This document shows positions 1-10,060 of a stretch of DNA of 64,000 bases, one piece after another; positions within the stretch are counted from its first letter, which is position 1; the number at the start of each line of letters is the position of its first letter. Both the position numbers and the translations under genes were made by a program. Origin of the DNA: Symbiodinium natans (taxonomy: Eukaryota; Sar; Dinophyceae; Suessiales; Symbiodiniaceae); the NCBI GenBank assembly GCA_905221605.1, contig CAJNDS010002634.1:1027546-1091545 (forward strand), given 5' to 3'. A model generated the notes under the pieces. That model was not told the DNA's origin, did no database searches, and saw only the letters and a program-made list of their open reading frames with translations.

Positions 1-126
1 ATTTGGGGGCTGCCGGCACCCGAACAAAGCTAGGTAGTTACTCACTCACCCATAAGTATCTGTGCGCATGTTAGTTTAAATCTGAGTACAAGTATATATG
101 AATAAGTATCAATTTAAAGAAAAAAC

Positions 127-192
127 TATGCACACACACACACACACACACTCATGCGTGCACGCGCGGGTGTGTGTGTGTGTGTGTGTGTG

Positions 193-225
<33 letters not shown>

Positions 226-226
226 G
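127..226. repeat. CA / TG / TCTG microsatellites
   Basis: A run of about 12 CA units is followed by a short GC-rich hinge, about 14 TG units and then about 8 TCTG units. The CA and TG blocks are complementary and could fold into a hairpin. Confidence 0.95.
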
Positions 227-329
227 GCTGATTTGTTGAATGTCTGTGCATGTGTATACATGTACTAAAGCTCCATTGTGCAGGTGTCCTTGTGTGCTTC
301 TGTCTACACGCTCCGACATGGGGATTTGT

Positions 330-420
330 GAAAATAAGGTACCCCGAAAATAGTCCCCAAATAGTAGAATTCCCTTCTAAATAATATAGACCCCATTAAG
401 GTACCCCTAGTATCGTAAAC
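330..420. repeat. Short inverted-repeat element, family D
   Basis: A segment of about 90 bp containing AAGGTACCCC, AGTCCCCAAATAGTAG and GTACCCCTAGTATCGTAAACCC. Similar segments lie at about 22950-23048, 24295-24392 and 31062-31160, and one forms part of intron 1 of the oxygenase gene (about 43920-44031). Likely a non-autonomous mobile element. Confidence 0.6.
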
Positions 421-610
421 CCGTGCATGAGCAGTTGCCACACAAAAATAATATGGACCCCAATAAGGTAGCCTTATTTTCGGAGACCCTAAACCCTAAA
501 CCCAAAACCCTAAACCACATGAACAGTTGCCGCCAAAAATGGGAGCCTTCCGCACAGGAGCCACCTGCGGCTCCGCCGACCAGAAGCCGACGGTCGGATC
601 CAGGCAGCGT

Positions 611-689
611 GGGTTTGGGGTTTGGGGTTTGGGGTTTGGGGTTCGGGGTTTAGGGTTTAGGGGTTTAGGGTTTGGGGTTTAGGGTTTAG
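611..689 (+). repeat. Degenerate telomere-type heptamer array (TTTGGGG/TTTAGGG)
   Basis: About eleven heptamer units, the first several reading TTTGGGG and the rest mostly TTTAGGG. The G-to-A variation along the array shows it is old or was assembled from variant units, unlike the clean arrays elsewhere in the window. Confidence 0.9.
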
Positions 690-2408
690 CATCCCAGCGA
701 CGCCCTCATTCCGGCTGCAGAAAAGGGTTTAGGGTGGTCCAGTCCAGGTGCAAGACGGGTGCGCATGACCTTGTGGCCAAGGGAGACCCTTTTCGAAAGG
801 CAGGGGAATGCCCCCACGCTTGGAGAGTTCTCATCGCGCAAACCTTGTGGTTTTTTAACATGTGCTGATATCACTGAGGATGCTAAGACGCTAAGTACAG
901 CACTGCCCCTGCCTTTTTGTTAGGGGCTGAGTTTTTTGTGATTGCTTAGGAAAGTGTGTGCGGCACTGTTTGTACGCAGCTAGATCTGCACTTGTGTCAG
1001 GGTTTGATGCTGGCCTATGTGCTTAATCTTCACCCTAAACCCTAAACCCCGACCCTATCCGAGAGCTTGCGCTGTCTCTGAGCACTCACGGTGGAATGCT
1101 TGGTCGTCGTCCCAAGCATCGCGTGCTTAGTTGCAAGTGCAAGTAGAGTGCAAGTTCCCTCAGTAAGTACTGACTTTTCGGTTTCCATGCGTCATCGCAC
1201 ATTCCCTGATTTGTTTGGCATCCGGTTTGTCAAAACTCATCGCAGTGCCCCTGCCCCAACTTCGCAGGTGGGGAAAAAACGGCGACTCCCCCAAGTATCC
1301 CCAAGCATATTACCCATAATTCCTTCAATTTTAACAAGTATTCTTGAGTTACACATTGTTAAGATACATATGTTCGGATTGAGAGCTATTGTGAAAAATG
1401 CCAACGGCGAATGTTGGAAGGTCCCATTGGCTCCGCGCGGAGATCTTCGCCACCACGGCGGAACACGGAGTCGTTGGATGGTGCGGTGGGGGGGGTACTT
1501 TCCTGGGACCAAATGAACTTTAAAATTGGGGTCATATACCCTGTACGACGACGTACTATAATCCCCATGAAGGGACAGGAACCATCAAACCCGTTTCCTC
1601 TGAGAGAGAGAGAGAGAGAGGGAGAGAGGGAGAGAGAGGGGGAGGGTTCACCCGTATCTTGGGGACCAAAATTGGGGCCAGAAACCCGAAACTCGTATAA
1701 TCCCTTTTCAAGTATATGCACCAGAAACTTGCTTCATCCGGTCCTCAAGGTTAAAGCTTTCCACGGGCATGGTGTGCCAGTAACCAGCTGTGACAGGGCC
1801 GCTTCTGGGGCGCGCGCCACTAGAAGACCTCTTTGCCGGGAGCCGCGGTCGTTTCAGTAGAAAATGATAGGGTTTAGGGTTTAGGGTTTAGGGTTTAGGG
1901 AAAGAGTGACGTACTTTCAGATCCAGCAGTGGGCCATTTTTCCTCTTGTTGTTGATGCTAGGTTCCTTCGATACTGGGGATCCCAGGACCACGAAGGAAG
2001 AAGCCCTACACGCCCTGTAAGACTGTAAGCCCCAAACCCCATGCAGTTTTAGGGTTTTCCGGGTTTCAGATTTCAGGGCCTGAAAAGACAGAGTTGTGAG
2101 CGGGGCGGGGGGGTTGGGTTTTGCGGGATCTCTAAACCCTAAACCCTAAACCCTAAACCCTAAACCCTAAATGGCTTAGGAAGGCTGAACCGAAGTGTCA
2201 TTCTGTGAAAGCCTCACCGGTGCTGGGCTCCTGCTCTTTCAAGGGGAGGTCAAAGGCCCGAAGCCCCGTAATCCCAAAGTCAGAAACGCAAGGTTTTGGG
2301 TTTAAGGTTTATAGGGTTTAGGGTTCAGGGGACGTGCCATGGTTGTAGCAGTCAGGTTGTGCCACCAGAGCTGATGGTAATGGCTTACGTCAGAGTTTCT
2401 ACGACCTG

Positions 2409-2452
2409 ACCCTAAACCCTAAACCCTAAACCCTAAACCCTAAACCCTAAAC
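2409..2452 (-). repeat. Telomere-type heptamer array (CCCTAAA)
   Basis: Six CCCTAAA units in a row, C-rich strand on top. A similar short array lies at 2131-2170. Confidence 0.95.
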
Positions 2453-3735
2453 CTGAGGGGTCCAGGCTGGAAGTGCGCATGTCACCTCGCCATGACGGGC
2501 TCTTGTTGAGGGTGCGCTGCGGCAGAGCCCCAAGACAACCCTATCCCTTATCCCTTGGCCTGATTGTTTGGACATATCGAAATGCGTACATATAAAGATA
2601 TATATGGTCACGTATATATATATATATATGTATGTACATGTGTGCCTGTATGCATGGAAGAGGTTGATCTCATGGTGAAAGTGCCTACGGAATCCCTCCA
2701 TCGCATAGATCTGAGGTCCAGGGGTGGCTGCTGTCAAATCGTTGTGCCAGAGGGCTTATTAGCATAAATATGTATAAACAAATACACATACATGCACATA
2801 AAAATATATGTCGGTAGGTAGGTAGGTAGATAGTTGGATGTGTTTTTACTGGGGCACCTCGTCCACGAAGCAGCCATGGGGGCCATTTGCACGGTGGAGC
2901 GTGGCGAGGAGCGGGAAGCCCAGCGGGTGGTAGTTTGACCTTGCAGCCTTAAAGAAGGTTCCATATACCCCAGCAGGGGCTTGTGCAGGTATATGCTCCC
3001 AATGTTAGGGGAACATTTTATCTCCAAGGCAGGTAGAAAACACGGCAGCATGCTCAGAACGAAAGCCAGAGTGAGAAGCGTCGAATCGAAGATCATATCG
3101 CTTCCGGTACTAGGACCCAGAGTAGGCCCAAATATCGATGGCATGCATGCTGGCCCGCTTCTGTACAGATCATGCACCCGAGCATGTTGTGCTGGCTTAA
3201 TCTTGTTTCAGCGGCTGCATACTGAGGAAAGGGTCAATTGTCGCGGGCTTACTACACCAGCCTACCTCTGAGGGCTACAGCTGCAGTTGCTTGTCGTTCT
3301 GGTGTGGCGGTGTTGACCCATGTGTCGGAACTGAACTCCACGGACTAGCTGGTTAGCGGTAGACGGCCGGTAGCTCATTGTGCACACACGTCACACGGCC
3401 TGGAACCCATGAGCTTCGTCTGCTTGTGCTAGCTATGAGAGTCGAAGATTGAAACCGGTTTTCGGGGATCCTTGGAGCCTTCAGGTCATAACACCCAGCT
3501 GCAGAGCCCACGACTGCAAAGTCGAAGAGGTGGGTTCATCTTACAGGGTTCAGGGGTCTAAGCTGTTTACTAGTTCTTAGTACGTAGGGAATTCGGGAAT
3601 TCGGCGCCCTGTATAAGATAGCTAAGTTGTAAGTCATAACCCGAGGTCAAAAGTCGTTGAGGGTCCAGACCATCCGGGCCTTTAGGGGCTCATTTTCGAA
3701 TTTGAAGCAGGGGTTTGCAATTACACGGGTTTAGG

Positions 3736-3830
3736 ATTGGGATGTCCCCCTTATACTAATAGGTCCTTAATAGGGATTCCAGCACCCCGTATTATATGCC
3801 CATCTTTTAGTACAAGGGGGAACATCCTAA
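3736..3830. repeat. Short inverted-repeat element, family A
   Basis: Left end TTGGGATGTCCCCCTTATAC and right end AAGGGGGAACATCCTAAG are near-perfect inverted repeats around a core of about 55 bp that itself holds a nested inverted repeat. Other copies are at 37241-37337, 42138-42247, 56922-57019 and 57734-57833, with a one-armed copy at about 54957-55030. Confidence 0.8.
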
Positions 3831-4619
3831 GTTTAGGGTTTTACACGTTGAGAAGGGCTTTACGGGTTGAGGGATCGCCTGCACTTCCAGCAAAGCGAGT
3901 CCAAGATCTGCCAGACCTTAGATGAGCGTTCAGGGATTAGGTCTAATTTAGGTACATTTTTGTCCTGGTCTTTCTTCCATATTACAGTGGCTGCCTCTCA
4001 GGGGACCAATCTGAAACCGCGTGGGGGTCTAAGGGCGCTATACCCGTGTCATGTCCGCAAAGTTGCATGGAAGTTCCAACCCCAACACCCGTTTCCTCTG
4101 GACAAGCCCTAAACCGTAAGCCCTTCATGCTCCTTTACATGGTCACTTCTCAAAAACACTTTCTAGAGAAGCGACCATATGAAGATGATGGATGCAGGCA
4201 TCGGCTCACTACGCGGAGCTGTACGAGTGGAAGGAGGCAAGCCGTGTGTTACCTTCAATCCTAACCCTAAATCCCAAACCCCAAACCTAAACTTAACCCT
4301 AAACCCCAACCCCAAACCCCAAACCCTAAACCCTAAAACCCCTAAACCCCAAACCCCAAACCACAGGTCGAATCAGGGCCGCGGCGCTAGGGGTGCGCTG
4401 TGTGTTCGGGTCGCTGGACAGCTCGAGCTTCGGTCGTCCCGGAAGTATTGCCAACTATTCCTTGAACCTGGGAGACCATAAGCTGCTTAAAAAGAAGAGC
4501 TTGTAACTTCCAGCAGTGGCTCTTTTTTTAACTAACGTAGGAAACATAGACAAACGTGACTTACGCTAAGTCACTTAGGAGTTAACTCCTTGCACTCCTT
4601 AGAAGCCTGAACACTAAAA

Positions 4620-4858
4620 CCCTCTGTCCAAAAACCTGAAGCCCTAGACCCGAAACCCTACACCCTACACCCCAAACCCTAAACTCCAAACCCTCAACCC
4701 TAAACACTAAACCCCGAACCCTCAACCCTAAACCCTAAACCCTAAACCTTGGACATGGCCACAGCCTCGAGAACCTTAAACCCTAAACCCTAAACCCTAA
4801 ACCGGGAGGGGGTCAGCTAGGCGGGTGGCAAAAAAAACCCTAAACCCTAAACCCTAAA
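4620..4858 (-). repeat. Heptamer arrays leading up to the LINE
   Basis: Degenerate CCCTAAA-type units (CCCAAAC, CCTCAAC and CTAGACC variants), then two clean blocks separated by short unique sequence. The last block, about 4838-4858, runs directly into the spliced-leader sequence at the LINE 5' end with no intervening base that I can assign. Confidence 0.9.
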
Positions 4859-4879
4859 CCGTAGCCATTTTGGCTCAAG
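4858..4879 (+). other. Dinoflagellate spliced-leader relic at the LINE 5' end
   Basis: These 22 bases match the known dinoflagellate trans-spliced leader (D-CCGTAGCC...GGCTCAAG) at every position, with A at the degenerate first base. In dinoflagellates this leader is added to nuclear mRNAs by trans-splicing and is not encoded at the gene. Its presence in genomic DNA therefore shows that a mature, trans-spliced transcript was copied back into the genome. It abuts a CCCTAAA array on the left and about 180 nt of LINE leader on the right. Only one copy is seen, not the tandem relics found at repeatedly retroposed genes. Confidence 0.95.
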
Positions 4880-5060
4880 TTTGGGGAGACGGAGTGGAGA
4901 CGAAACGTGCATCTCCCTGTGCAACAGACCCCTAAACAGTGAGGAGCCCAAGCCCCCCCCCCCCCCCAACCCTCCTGGACGAACCTTACGAGGCGGACCT
5001 GGGACGGACGTGCGCGTGCACAGACGTACAGCGCGCTCGTGTCCCGTGCGTCTCGCGGTC
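4880..5060 (+). other. LINE 5' untranslated leader
   Basis: 181 bases lie between the spliced leader and the first in-frame ATG of ORF1. The stretch contains a run of C at about 4952-4968. It is open in the ORF1 frame but has no ATG in that frame, so I treat it as untranslated. Confidence 0.6.
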
Positions 5061-6513
5061 ATGTTGCCGGAGTATGACAGTCAGAGTCCCCCTCCGGCGG
5101 ATGACGAGCTTAGGTCAGTCGACCCCGATGGTCCGGGGGGGATGTTGGCGGTCCTACAGACACAACCGGATCATGAGCGCAGGCAGCTGCAGGCAGCTGC
5201 GGAGGCTGCGGCCAGACTGACGCGCTCGCTGGATCAGGGTGGGGCTGAGGGGGGGGATGGCGACGGGGGAGGGTCGAGGGCAGGGGGGGCAGGTGGGGAA
5301 CCTGTTTGCGCGGAACGCCTGGCCCTTCAGGGGGATGCAGCGGCTGCAGCGGCACTGCTGGCTGCCACCACATCCATGCCCGTGAATAGCATCGCTTTGC
5401 CCGCCGCGGCCTTTTCCACGGGGGGGGCTGCTCGTAAGGAACGCACGCATTCCCAGGAAGCCAGCCCAGAAAAACGCCTCCGCACACAAGAGTGCCTCCC
5501 TAGCTTTGGCGACGCTGGGGCCGCTGAGGGGGCTCCGGCCCATAGAGCTCCCCCGCTGTTCCATGGGGGTCGTAGGGATCCCCCCCCCCCCGGGGCCCCC
5601 CCCCTCCTCCGGGCCCCAACATTTCCTTTTGGATGAACCGACGTGGGTGGGAGGGCTCAGGGATCAGTTGAATCATCTGCACGGTAAACAGGACACCGCC
5701 TTGGCCCAGCTGAGTGGCGCGACCGCTCAAATACAGACGCTCACGGCGCAAATGGGGTCGCTGGGGGACACGGTCCGGGGCCACGATACGCGCCTTGGGA
5801 CGGCGGAGGGCCGCCTTGGAGAGCTTGAAGCAGAGGTCCGGCGGCTTCGGTCGGTCAGTCCTAGTCCTGCCGCCACGCGGGGCAGCTCCCCGCGCTTCTC
5901 GCAGGCCGGCTCGTCCCTGCCTGACCGGCATATAGACGATTTCCAGATTGTGGTGGGGGGATGGGATGAGGCCCGTCGGGTGGAAATCGAGGGGGAGGTC
6001 ACTCGCTTGTTCTCAGATGCCCAGGCCGAGGCCTTGCTTAAGCGCGTCCATGTACCATATGCCAGATCTCGCTACTGTCGTGTGGAGTTGCTGTTTCCGG
6101 ACGACCGCCCGCGTGCAAAAAGGGAGCTACAGGGCACGGTTCTGCATGCCTTACGTCAGCGCATCATTGAAGGCAGCCGCTTGCCCGGTCAGGGATCGGC
6201 ACGCTTGTGGGCTAAGCGCAATCGTGGGCCTGAGGAGAGGGCTAAGATTCGTGCTATTGTCTCCATGAAAGCACTGGCCTTGGAGTTTGTTTCGGAAACT
6301 GACGTAGACTTCGACTGGTCTGGGCGGGTCTGGGTGAAGGGGCGGGAGATTTTGTTCCACGCCGACCGTCGCCCCCCATTTGACGGGGCGGTCATGCTTC
6401 AGAACGGTCGAGGGGAGGACACGGGCTGGTATGTGCGTTTGGGTGACTTTGCAGCCCTCTTGGGGGTCGCAGAAGAGACGCTCCGGCAGCGACTGGACCT
6501 TCGTGATGAGTGA
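5061..6513 (+). CDS. LINE ORF1 protein, coiled coil plus RNA-binding-like domain; frameshifted
   Basis: ORF1 proteins of LINEs bind the element RNA to form the ribonucleoprotein. The reading starts at ATG 5061 (MLPEYDSQSPPPADDELRSV) and stays open to 5636. The downstream part of the protein is in a different frame, open from before 5506 to the stop at 6511-6513. The two overlap in a proline-rich stretch with C runs at about 5581-5590, where the shift must occur. After the shift come a heptad-rich coiled coil (LRDQLNHLHGKQDTALAQL onward, about 60 residues) and a globular part starting DDFQIVVGGWDEARRVEIEG. That part has the alternating pattern of an RRM-like fold, as in L1-type ORF1 proteins. 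The shift could be a real mutation, a homopolymer sequencing error or programmed slippage. The role is inferred from position and coiled coil. Confidence 0.75.
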
Positions 6514-6540
6514 CTACCGGGGGGACGGGCCCGCGCGCAA

Positions 6541-9500
6541 ATGCGGGCCGGGGCCTCCAGGGAATTGGTCTGCATGTCGTGGAACTTGCATGGTAAGTCG
6601 CTGGAGGCCCTTGCTGATCTGATGACAGGCACATGTACGCCGCCTGATGTGCTGATGCTTCAGGAACTGGGAGGGATACGAGACTTGGAGTTGGGGGCTC
6701 AGAGGGTCCAGGAGTGGTCCCTTGGCCCTAAAACGTATAACGTCTATGTAGTCAACACCACGGCCAGCTTCCGGTGCGTGGCAGTAGCTGTGTGCACGGC
6801 GCTCATCCATGCTCGCCCGGAGGTCGTGCCCCATCCCCTTGGACTGTTAGTTAAACTTGCTAGCGACAGGGGTCATTTCTGTTTGTCCTCCCTTCATTTT
6901 CCGCATGAACAGCGAGCGGACGCTGTGGAGGTATGGACCACTGGAATTCAGAGTTTGCAAGTGCATTTATCAGCTCTTTCTCAGCATACACAGATTGTTC
7001 TTGGCTGTGATCTTAACCAGAATTATGCGAGCCAGGTAGACAGCTTCCCCGGCATGTCCCATATGCGCAGTCTCGTATATGTTCATGGCTTGCGTGGTTC
7101 CGCTCCATTGGGCGGGACGTGGCATGCCAGAGGGCTCTCCACCCCAATCGACTGGTGGCTGTTCAGAACGCACGGGTGCCAGGCTCAGTTTTGGAAAGAT
7201 GAGGGTATGCGACAGGCTCTCCCCAGTGACCATGACCCCATCTTTCTGCAGATCACGGTATCCTCACATTGGTTTCAAAGAACGTGGCGACCTCAGGATA
7301 AAACAGGGCAGTGGAACTATCGCTCGGAGATCCTAGAACAAGGCCTCCGGGACCCCGAATTCATCTACAACCAGGATAGTATTTCAGAGTTGTGTCAGAA
7401 GGCGGCCACGCGCCCCCCGAATTTACGGTATTCAGACTCTCCCCGAATTCAAGAATTAATTGCAGAGCGCAAGTCGTGCATGTGCCCTCAACAACGTGCC
7501 CTCCTCATGAAGCAAATCCGGGAAACCCGGACCGCGGACAAAGCGCAGCACAAGACAGACCTCCTCCAGAGGGCCCGCCAGGGTGACCGCCGAGCCATCT
7601 CCTTCTTGCGACGAAGCGCGGCGGGGGCATCCTTTGAGGGAGGGTATGTGGCGGCTAGGGGTGGGCTTCAACAGGCAGCGGAGGAACTCGCCGATTTCTA
7701 CCGACACAAATACGCCCGGGAAGATGCGGAACCGGATCCGGTCAGAGTTCACGCGCTCCGCGCTGCCGCCTCTATGGCCCCCCCCCCCGCCCCCATCACC
7801 CATGAAGATTTGGTGGCATGTATACAGGAGATGAAGCGAGGTGTCAGTGGAGGTCTTGACGGGGTTACCTACGAGGGTCTTCTCCAGATAGCCTTGATGG
7901 ATACTCAGCATAAGCTGGCAGGCTACCTGACAGACATACTCCAGGGGCGGCTCGCACTGCCTTCCTCGTGGAGCCACGGGAAGATCACACTCATGCCCAA
8001 GGTGTCGCAGCCGCAGGGTCCTAAGGACCTCCGCCCCATCTGCCTGACGCCTTGCCTTGGCAAGGTCTTTAGCAAGATTCTCATGCGCAGGGTGCGCGAC
8101 GCGTCACCGCCATATCAGGCGGGCCAGATGGGCTGTCGTCCGGGATCGCAGGCCATAGACGGCGTGGCGGCAGCTCAGATGATCGTTCAGCAGCTTCGAT
8201 CTCGGGGCCGCTGTGGAGCCTGCGTGGCCAAGCTGGACATACGGGCGGCCTTTGACACGCTCTCGCACTCGGCGATCCTGGAATGGCTCCGACAAGGCCG
8301 GCCAACGACCGAGAAGGTGCTCCTGTGGGAAATGTGCATCCAGTCCAGAATTACTATGGGCATTGGCGCCCGCCGGTGGGACCAACAGTTGGAGAGGGGC
8401 GTCTTGCAGGGCACCTCCTACAGCGCGGACCTATTCTCCCGTGTCATCGACTGGTTTCTGGGTCCGCTTATTGAGCATTGGAGGACGGAGAGGTTCCCGG
8501 ACTGGGAAGCCCGGGTGGGGCCACTCGCCCACCTGCTCCTTTATGCTGACGACCTCCTCGTTTTCGCCGACACACCCGCCGACCTGCAGACTAAGGTGCA
8601 AGGGATCGAGGACTGTCTGGCAGCCATAGGACTGCGCATTAATGCATCTAAGTCAACAGTCTTGGGCCAGGTTCAGGGGCCCGCCCCGGGGGTTTGGCTC
8701 AGAGGGCAACCCCAGCCCATGCCTGCGGAGGATCACCTCTTGTATCTTGGCGTACCCCTCTCGTACATCCTGGACACTGAGGTCATGATCGGCCATGGCC
8801 TGCGCAAAACTTCCAATACGTATTATGCTTTCCGTAGACTCCTTCAAGGCCTACACACCCCCCTCAAGCTCAAACTGTTGTTGTTTGACTCCTACATCAC
8901 TTCTAAGTGGGCGTGGTGTGCCCCGGTGTTGTGGCCCAGTGCAAAGCTCCTTAGGCGCCTCACAGCCTTGCAACACACCTACTTGCTGGGCATTCTGGCC
9001 TTTACGTCGGATTTTGTCTTGGGCTGGTTGGGTAATGAAATTGCCAAGCGACGGGCGGTCCGGGAGGTGTGTGACCGCCTCTTGCAGGGTCGGGCAAAAT
9101 GGGCAGAGATTTGGGTTCGTCGGGTGTGGAGGTACTGGGGGCATCTTAGCAGATCGGAAATGAACACCCCGGTGGTGTCCATGTTTCGGACGTGCTACTG
9201 GGCGGCGGTGGCCACGGGAGCGACCCGGCCGGTGTGGGTGCAGGACACCGTCCCCCGCAGGCTGCAGCGGGCGTATATGCGTTTTCGTAAGGATGCGTGG
9301 CCGGCCGCTTGGGAACTGCTTGCGCATAGACGCCCTGACTGGACGCTGGCGGAGGATGTCTGGTCACGCTACTGGATTGCAGAATCCCCTGCACTTGGCC
9401 ATCCCGACATGTTGGGGGGCAGGCAACTGCTCCTTCTTGGAGACCTGTCGGCCATACTAAGGCCGTCCAAGATGCCACCAGAGCTACCCTACGCGCGGGC

Positions 9501-9993
9501 AGTTGTTTGTGTGCCCTACTATGCTAGCTCGGCTCGCCGGGACAAGTGGGTCATATGGTTGGTAGATGGGAAAGCCGCAGTCACCGCAGCCATTTGTCCT
9601 CCCGGAGGTGGCCCCGACACCCACACCTGGATGCAGATGCGAAGCCCCTCGCCCCAAGCCTCGGCCGCAGACAGTATGGCCCGGAAGTGGCGCTTCCTGC
9701 GCACGTGCCGCGGGGCCCTCCCCGGTGATGCCGCCGCAGTCCTCGCTCTGCCCTCCACTCTTTTCGTGCGCCATGTGTTGGAGCACCATGTGGGACTGAC
9801 TGATTGGACGCATGTCATGAGCATAGAGAGACTGCATGTGCAACTGCCATGGCTTTTGGATGAGTGCACGCTGCAGCCTAAGAAGACCCCCAAGGATTTC
9901 CAGTTGGTCTGTGAACAAGCGGCCCAGTCCTTCCCTCCGGGCCGACAGTTCCTGCTTCGCGATGCTTCGGGCTCCACTGCGCAGTTCTTTTAA
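6541..9993 (+). CDS. LINE ORF2: endonuclease and reverse transcriptase
   Basis: An intact frame of 1150 codons that nicks target DNA and reverse-transcribes the element RNA. The N-terminal AP-type endonuclease shows MSWNLHG near residue 12, QELGG near 41, GCDLN, and the catalytic SDHDPIF near 228. The reverse transcriptase follows: LRPICLTPCLGKVFSKI (about 500), KLDIRAAFDTLSH (about 562, first catalytic Asp), RGVLQGTSYS (about 620), LLLYADDLLVFAD (catalytic YADD near 668), INASKSTVLG and YLGVPL. A WGHLSRS stretch follows, then a long C-terminal region in which I recognise no RNase H or zinc knuckle. It begins 27 nt after the ORF1 stop in the same frame, which suits coupled re-initiation. Codon use is GC-rich throughout. 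Confidence 0.96.
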   Translation: MRAGASRELVCMSWNLHGKSLEALADLMTGTCTPPDVLMLQELGGIRDLELGAQRVQEWSLGPKTYNVYVVNTTASFRCVAVAVCTALIHARPEVVPHPLGLLVKLASDRGHFCLSSLHFPHEQRADAVEVWTTGIQSLQVHLSALSQHTQIVLGCDLNQNYASQVDSFPGMSHMRSLVYVHGLRGSAPLGGTWHARGLSTPIDWWLFRTHGCQAQFWKDEGMRQALPSDHDPIFLQITVSSHWFQRTWRPQDKTGQWNYRSEILEQGLRDPEFIYNQDSISELCQKAATRPPNLRYSDSPRIQELIAERKSCMCPQQRALLMKQIRETRTADKAQHKTDLLQRARQGDRRAISFLRRSAAGASFEGGYVAARGGLQQAAEELADFYRHKYAREDAEPDPVRVHALRAAASMAPPPAPITHEDLVACIQEMKRGVSGGLDGVTYEGLLQIALMDTQHKLAGYLTDILQGRLALPSSWSHGKITLMPKVSQPQGPKDLRPICLTPCLGKVFSKILMRRVRDASPPYQAGQMGCRPGSQAIDGVAAAQMIVQQLRSRGRCGACVAKLDIRAAFDTLSHSAILEWLRQGRPTTEKVLLWEMCIQSRITMGIGARRWDQQLERGVLQGTSYSADLFSRVIDWFLGPLIEHWRTERFPDWEARVGPLAHLLLYADDLLVFADTPADLQTKVQGIEDCLAAIGLRINASKSTVLGQVQGPAPGVWLRGQPQPMPAEDHLLYLGVPLSYILDTEVMIGHGLRKTSNTYYAFRRLLQGLHTPLKLKLLLFDSYITSKWAWCAPVLWPSAKLLRRLTALQHTYLLGILAFTSDFVLGWLGNEIAKRRAVREVCDRLLQGRAKWAEIWVRRVWRYWGHLSRSEMNTPVVSMFRTCYWAAVATGATRPVWVQDTVPRRLQRAYMRFRKDAWPAAWELLAHRRPDWTLAEDVWSRYWIAESPALGHPDMLGGRQLLLLGDLSAILRPSKMPPELPYARAVVCVPYYASSARRDKWVIWLVDGKAAVTAAICPPGGGPDTHTWMQMRSPSPQASAADSMARKWRFLRTCRGALPGDAAAVLALPSTLFVRHVLEHHVGLTDWTHVMSIERLHVQLPWLLDECTLQPKKTPKDFQLVCEQAAQSFPPGRQFLLRDASGSTAQFF

Positions 9994-10060
9994 GGAGGGG
10001 GGGGGGGGGGCGGGACGGCCCGGAAATAGACGCGCCCGCGGTAAAGCAGCTAGGGCAGCC

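Larger units (their letters stand above)
1..4857. other. Repeat-rich region without a recognisable gene
   Basis: I see no convincing exon here. The stretch holds heptamer arrays in both orientations (about 481-516, 611-689, 1868-1900, 2131-2170, 2409-2452, 4261-4362, 4620-4858), CA/TG and TCTG microsatellites, an AG-rich run near 1602-1645, AT dinucleotides near 2600-2630, and short inverted-repeat elements at about 330-420, 1503-1720 and 3736-3830. One short open stretch at 2874-2926 reads AMGAICTVERGEEREAQR and could be an exon, but its acceptor lacks the AG|G form seen at recognised exons, so I do not call it. Confidence 0.6.

Noticed and set aside
2874-2926. Possible exon AMGAICTVERGEEREAQR
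   Set aside because: No AG|G acceptor, no neighbours that extend it, no recognisable family.
3488-3545. tRNA-like segment with CGACTGCAAAGTCG and GGTGGGTTCATC
   Set aside because: The anticodon-type loop would have only 4-6 bases and no acceptor stem pairs; no tRNA is supported.
5110-5564. Minus-strand frames opposite LINE ORF1, and similar ones opposite ORF2 and ORF3
   Set aside because: They are GC-rich shadows of the + strand coding frames and show no motif.
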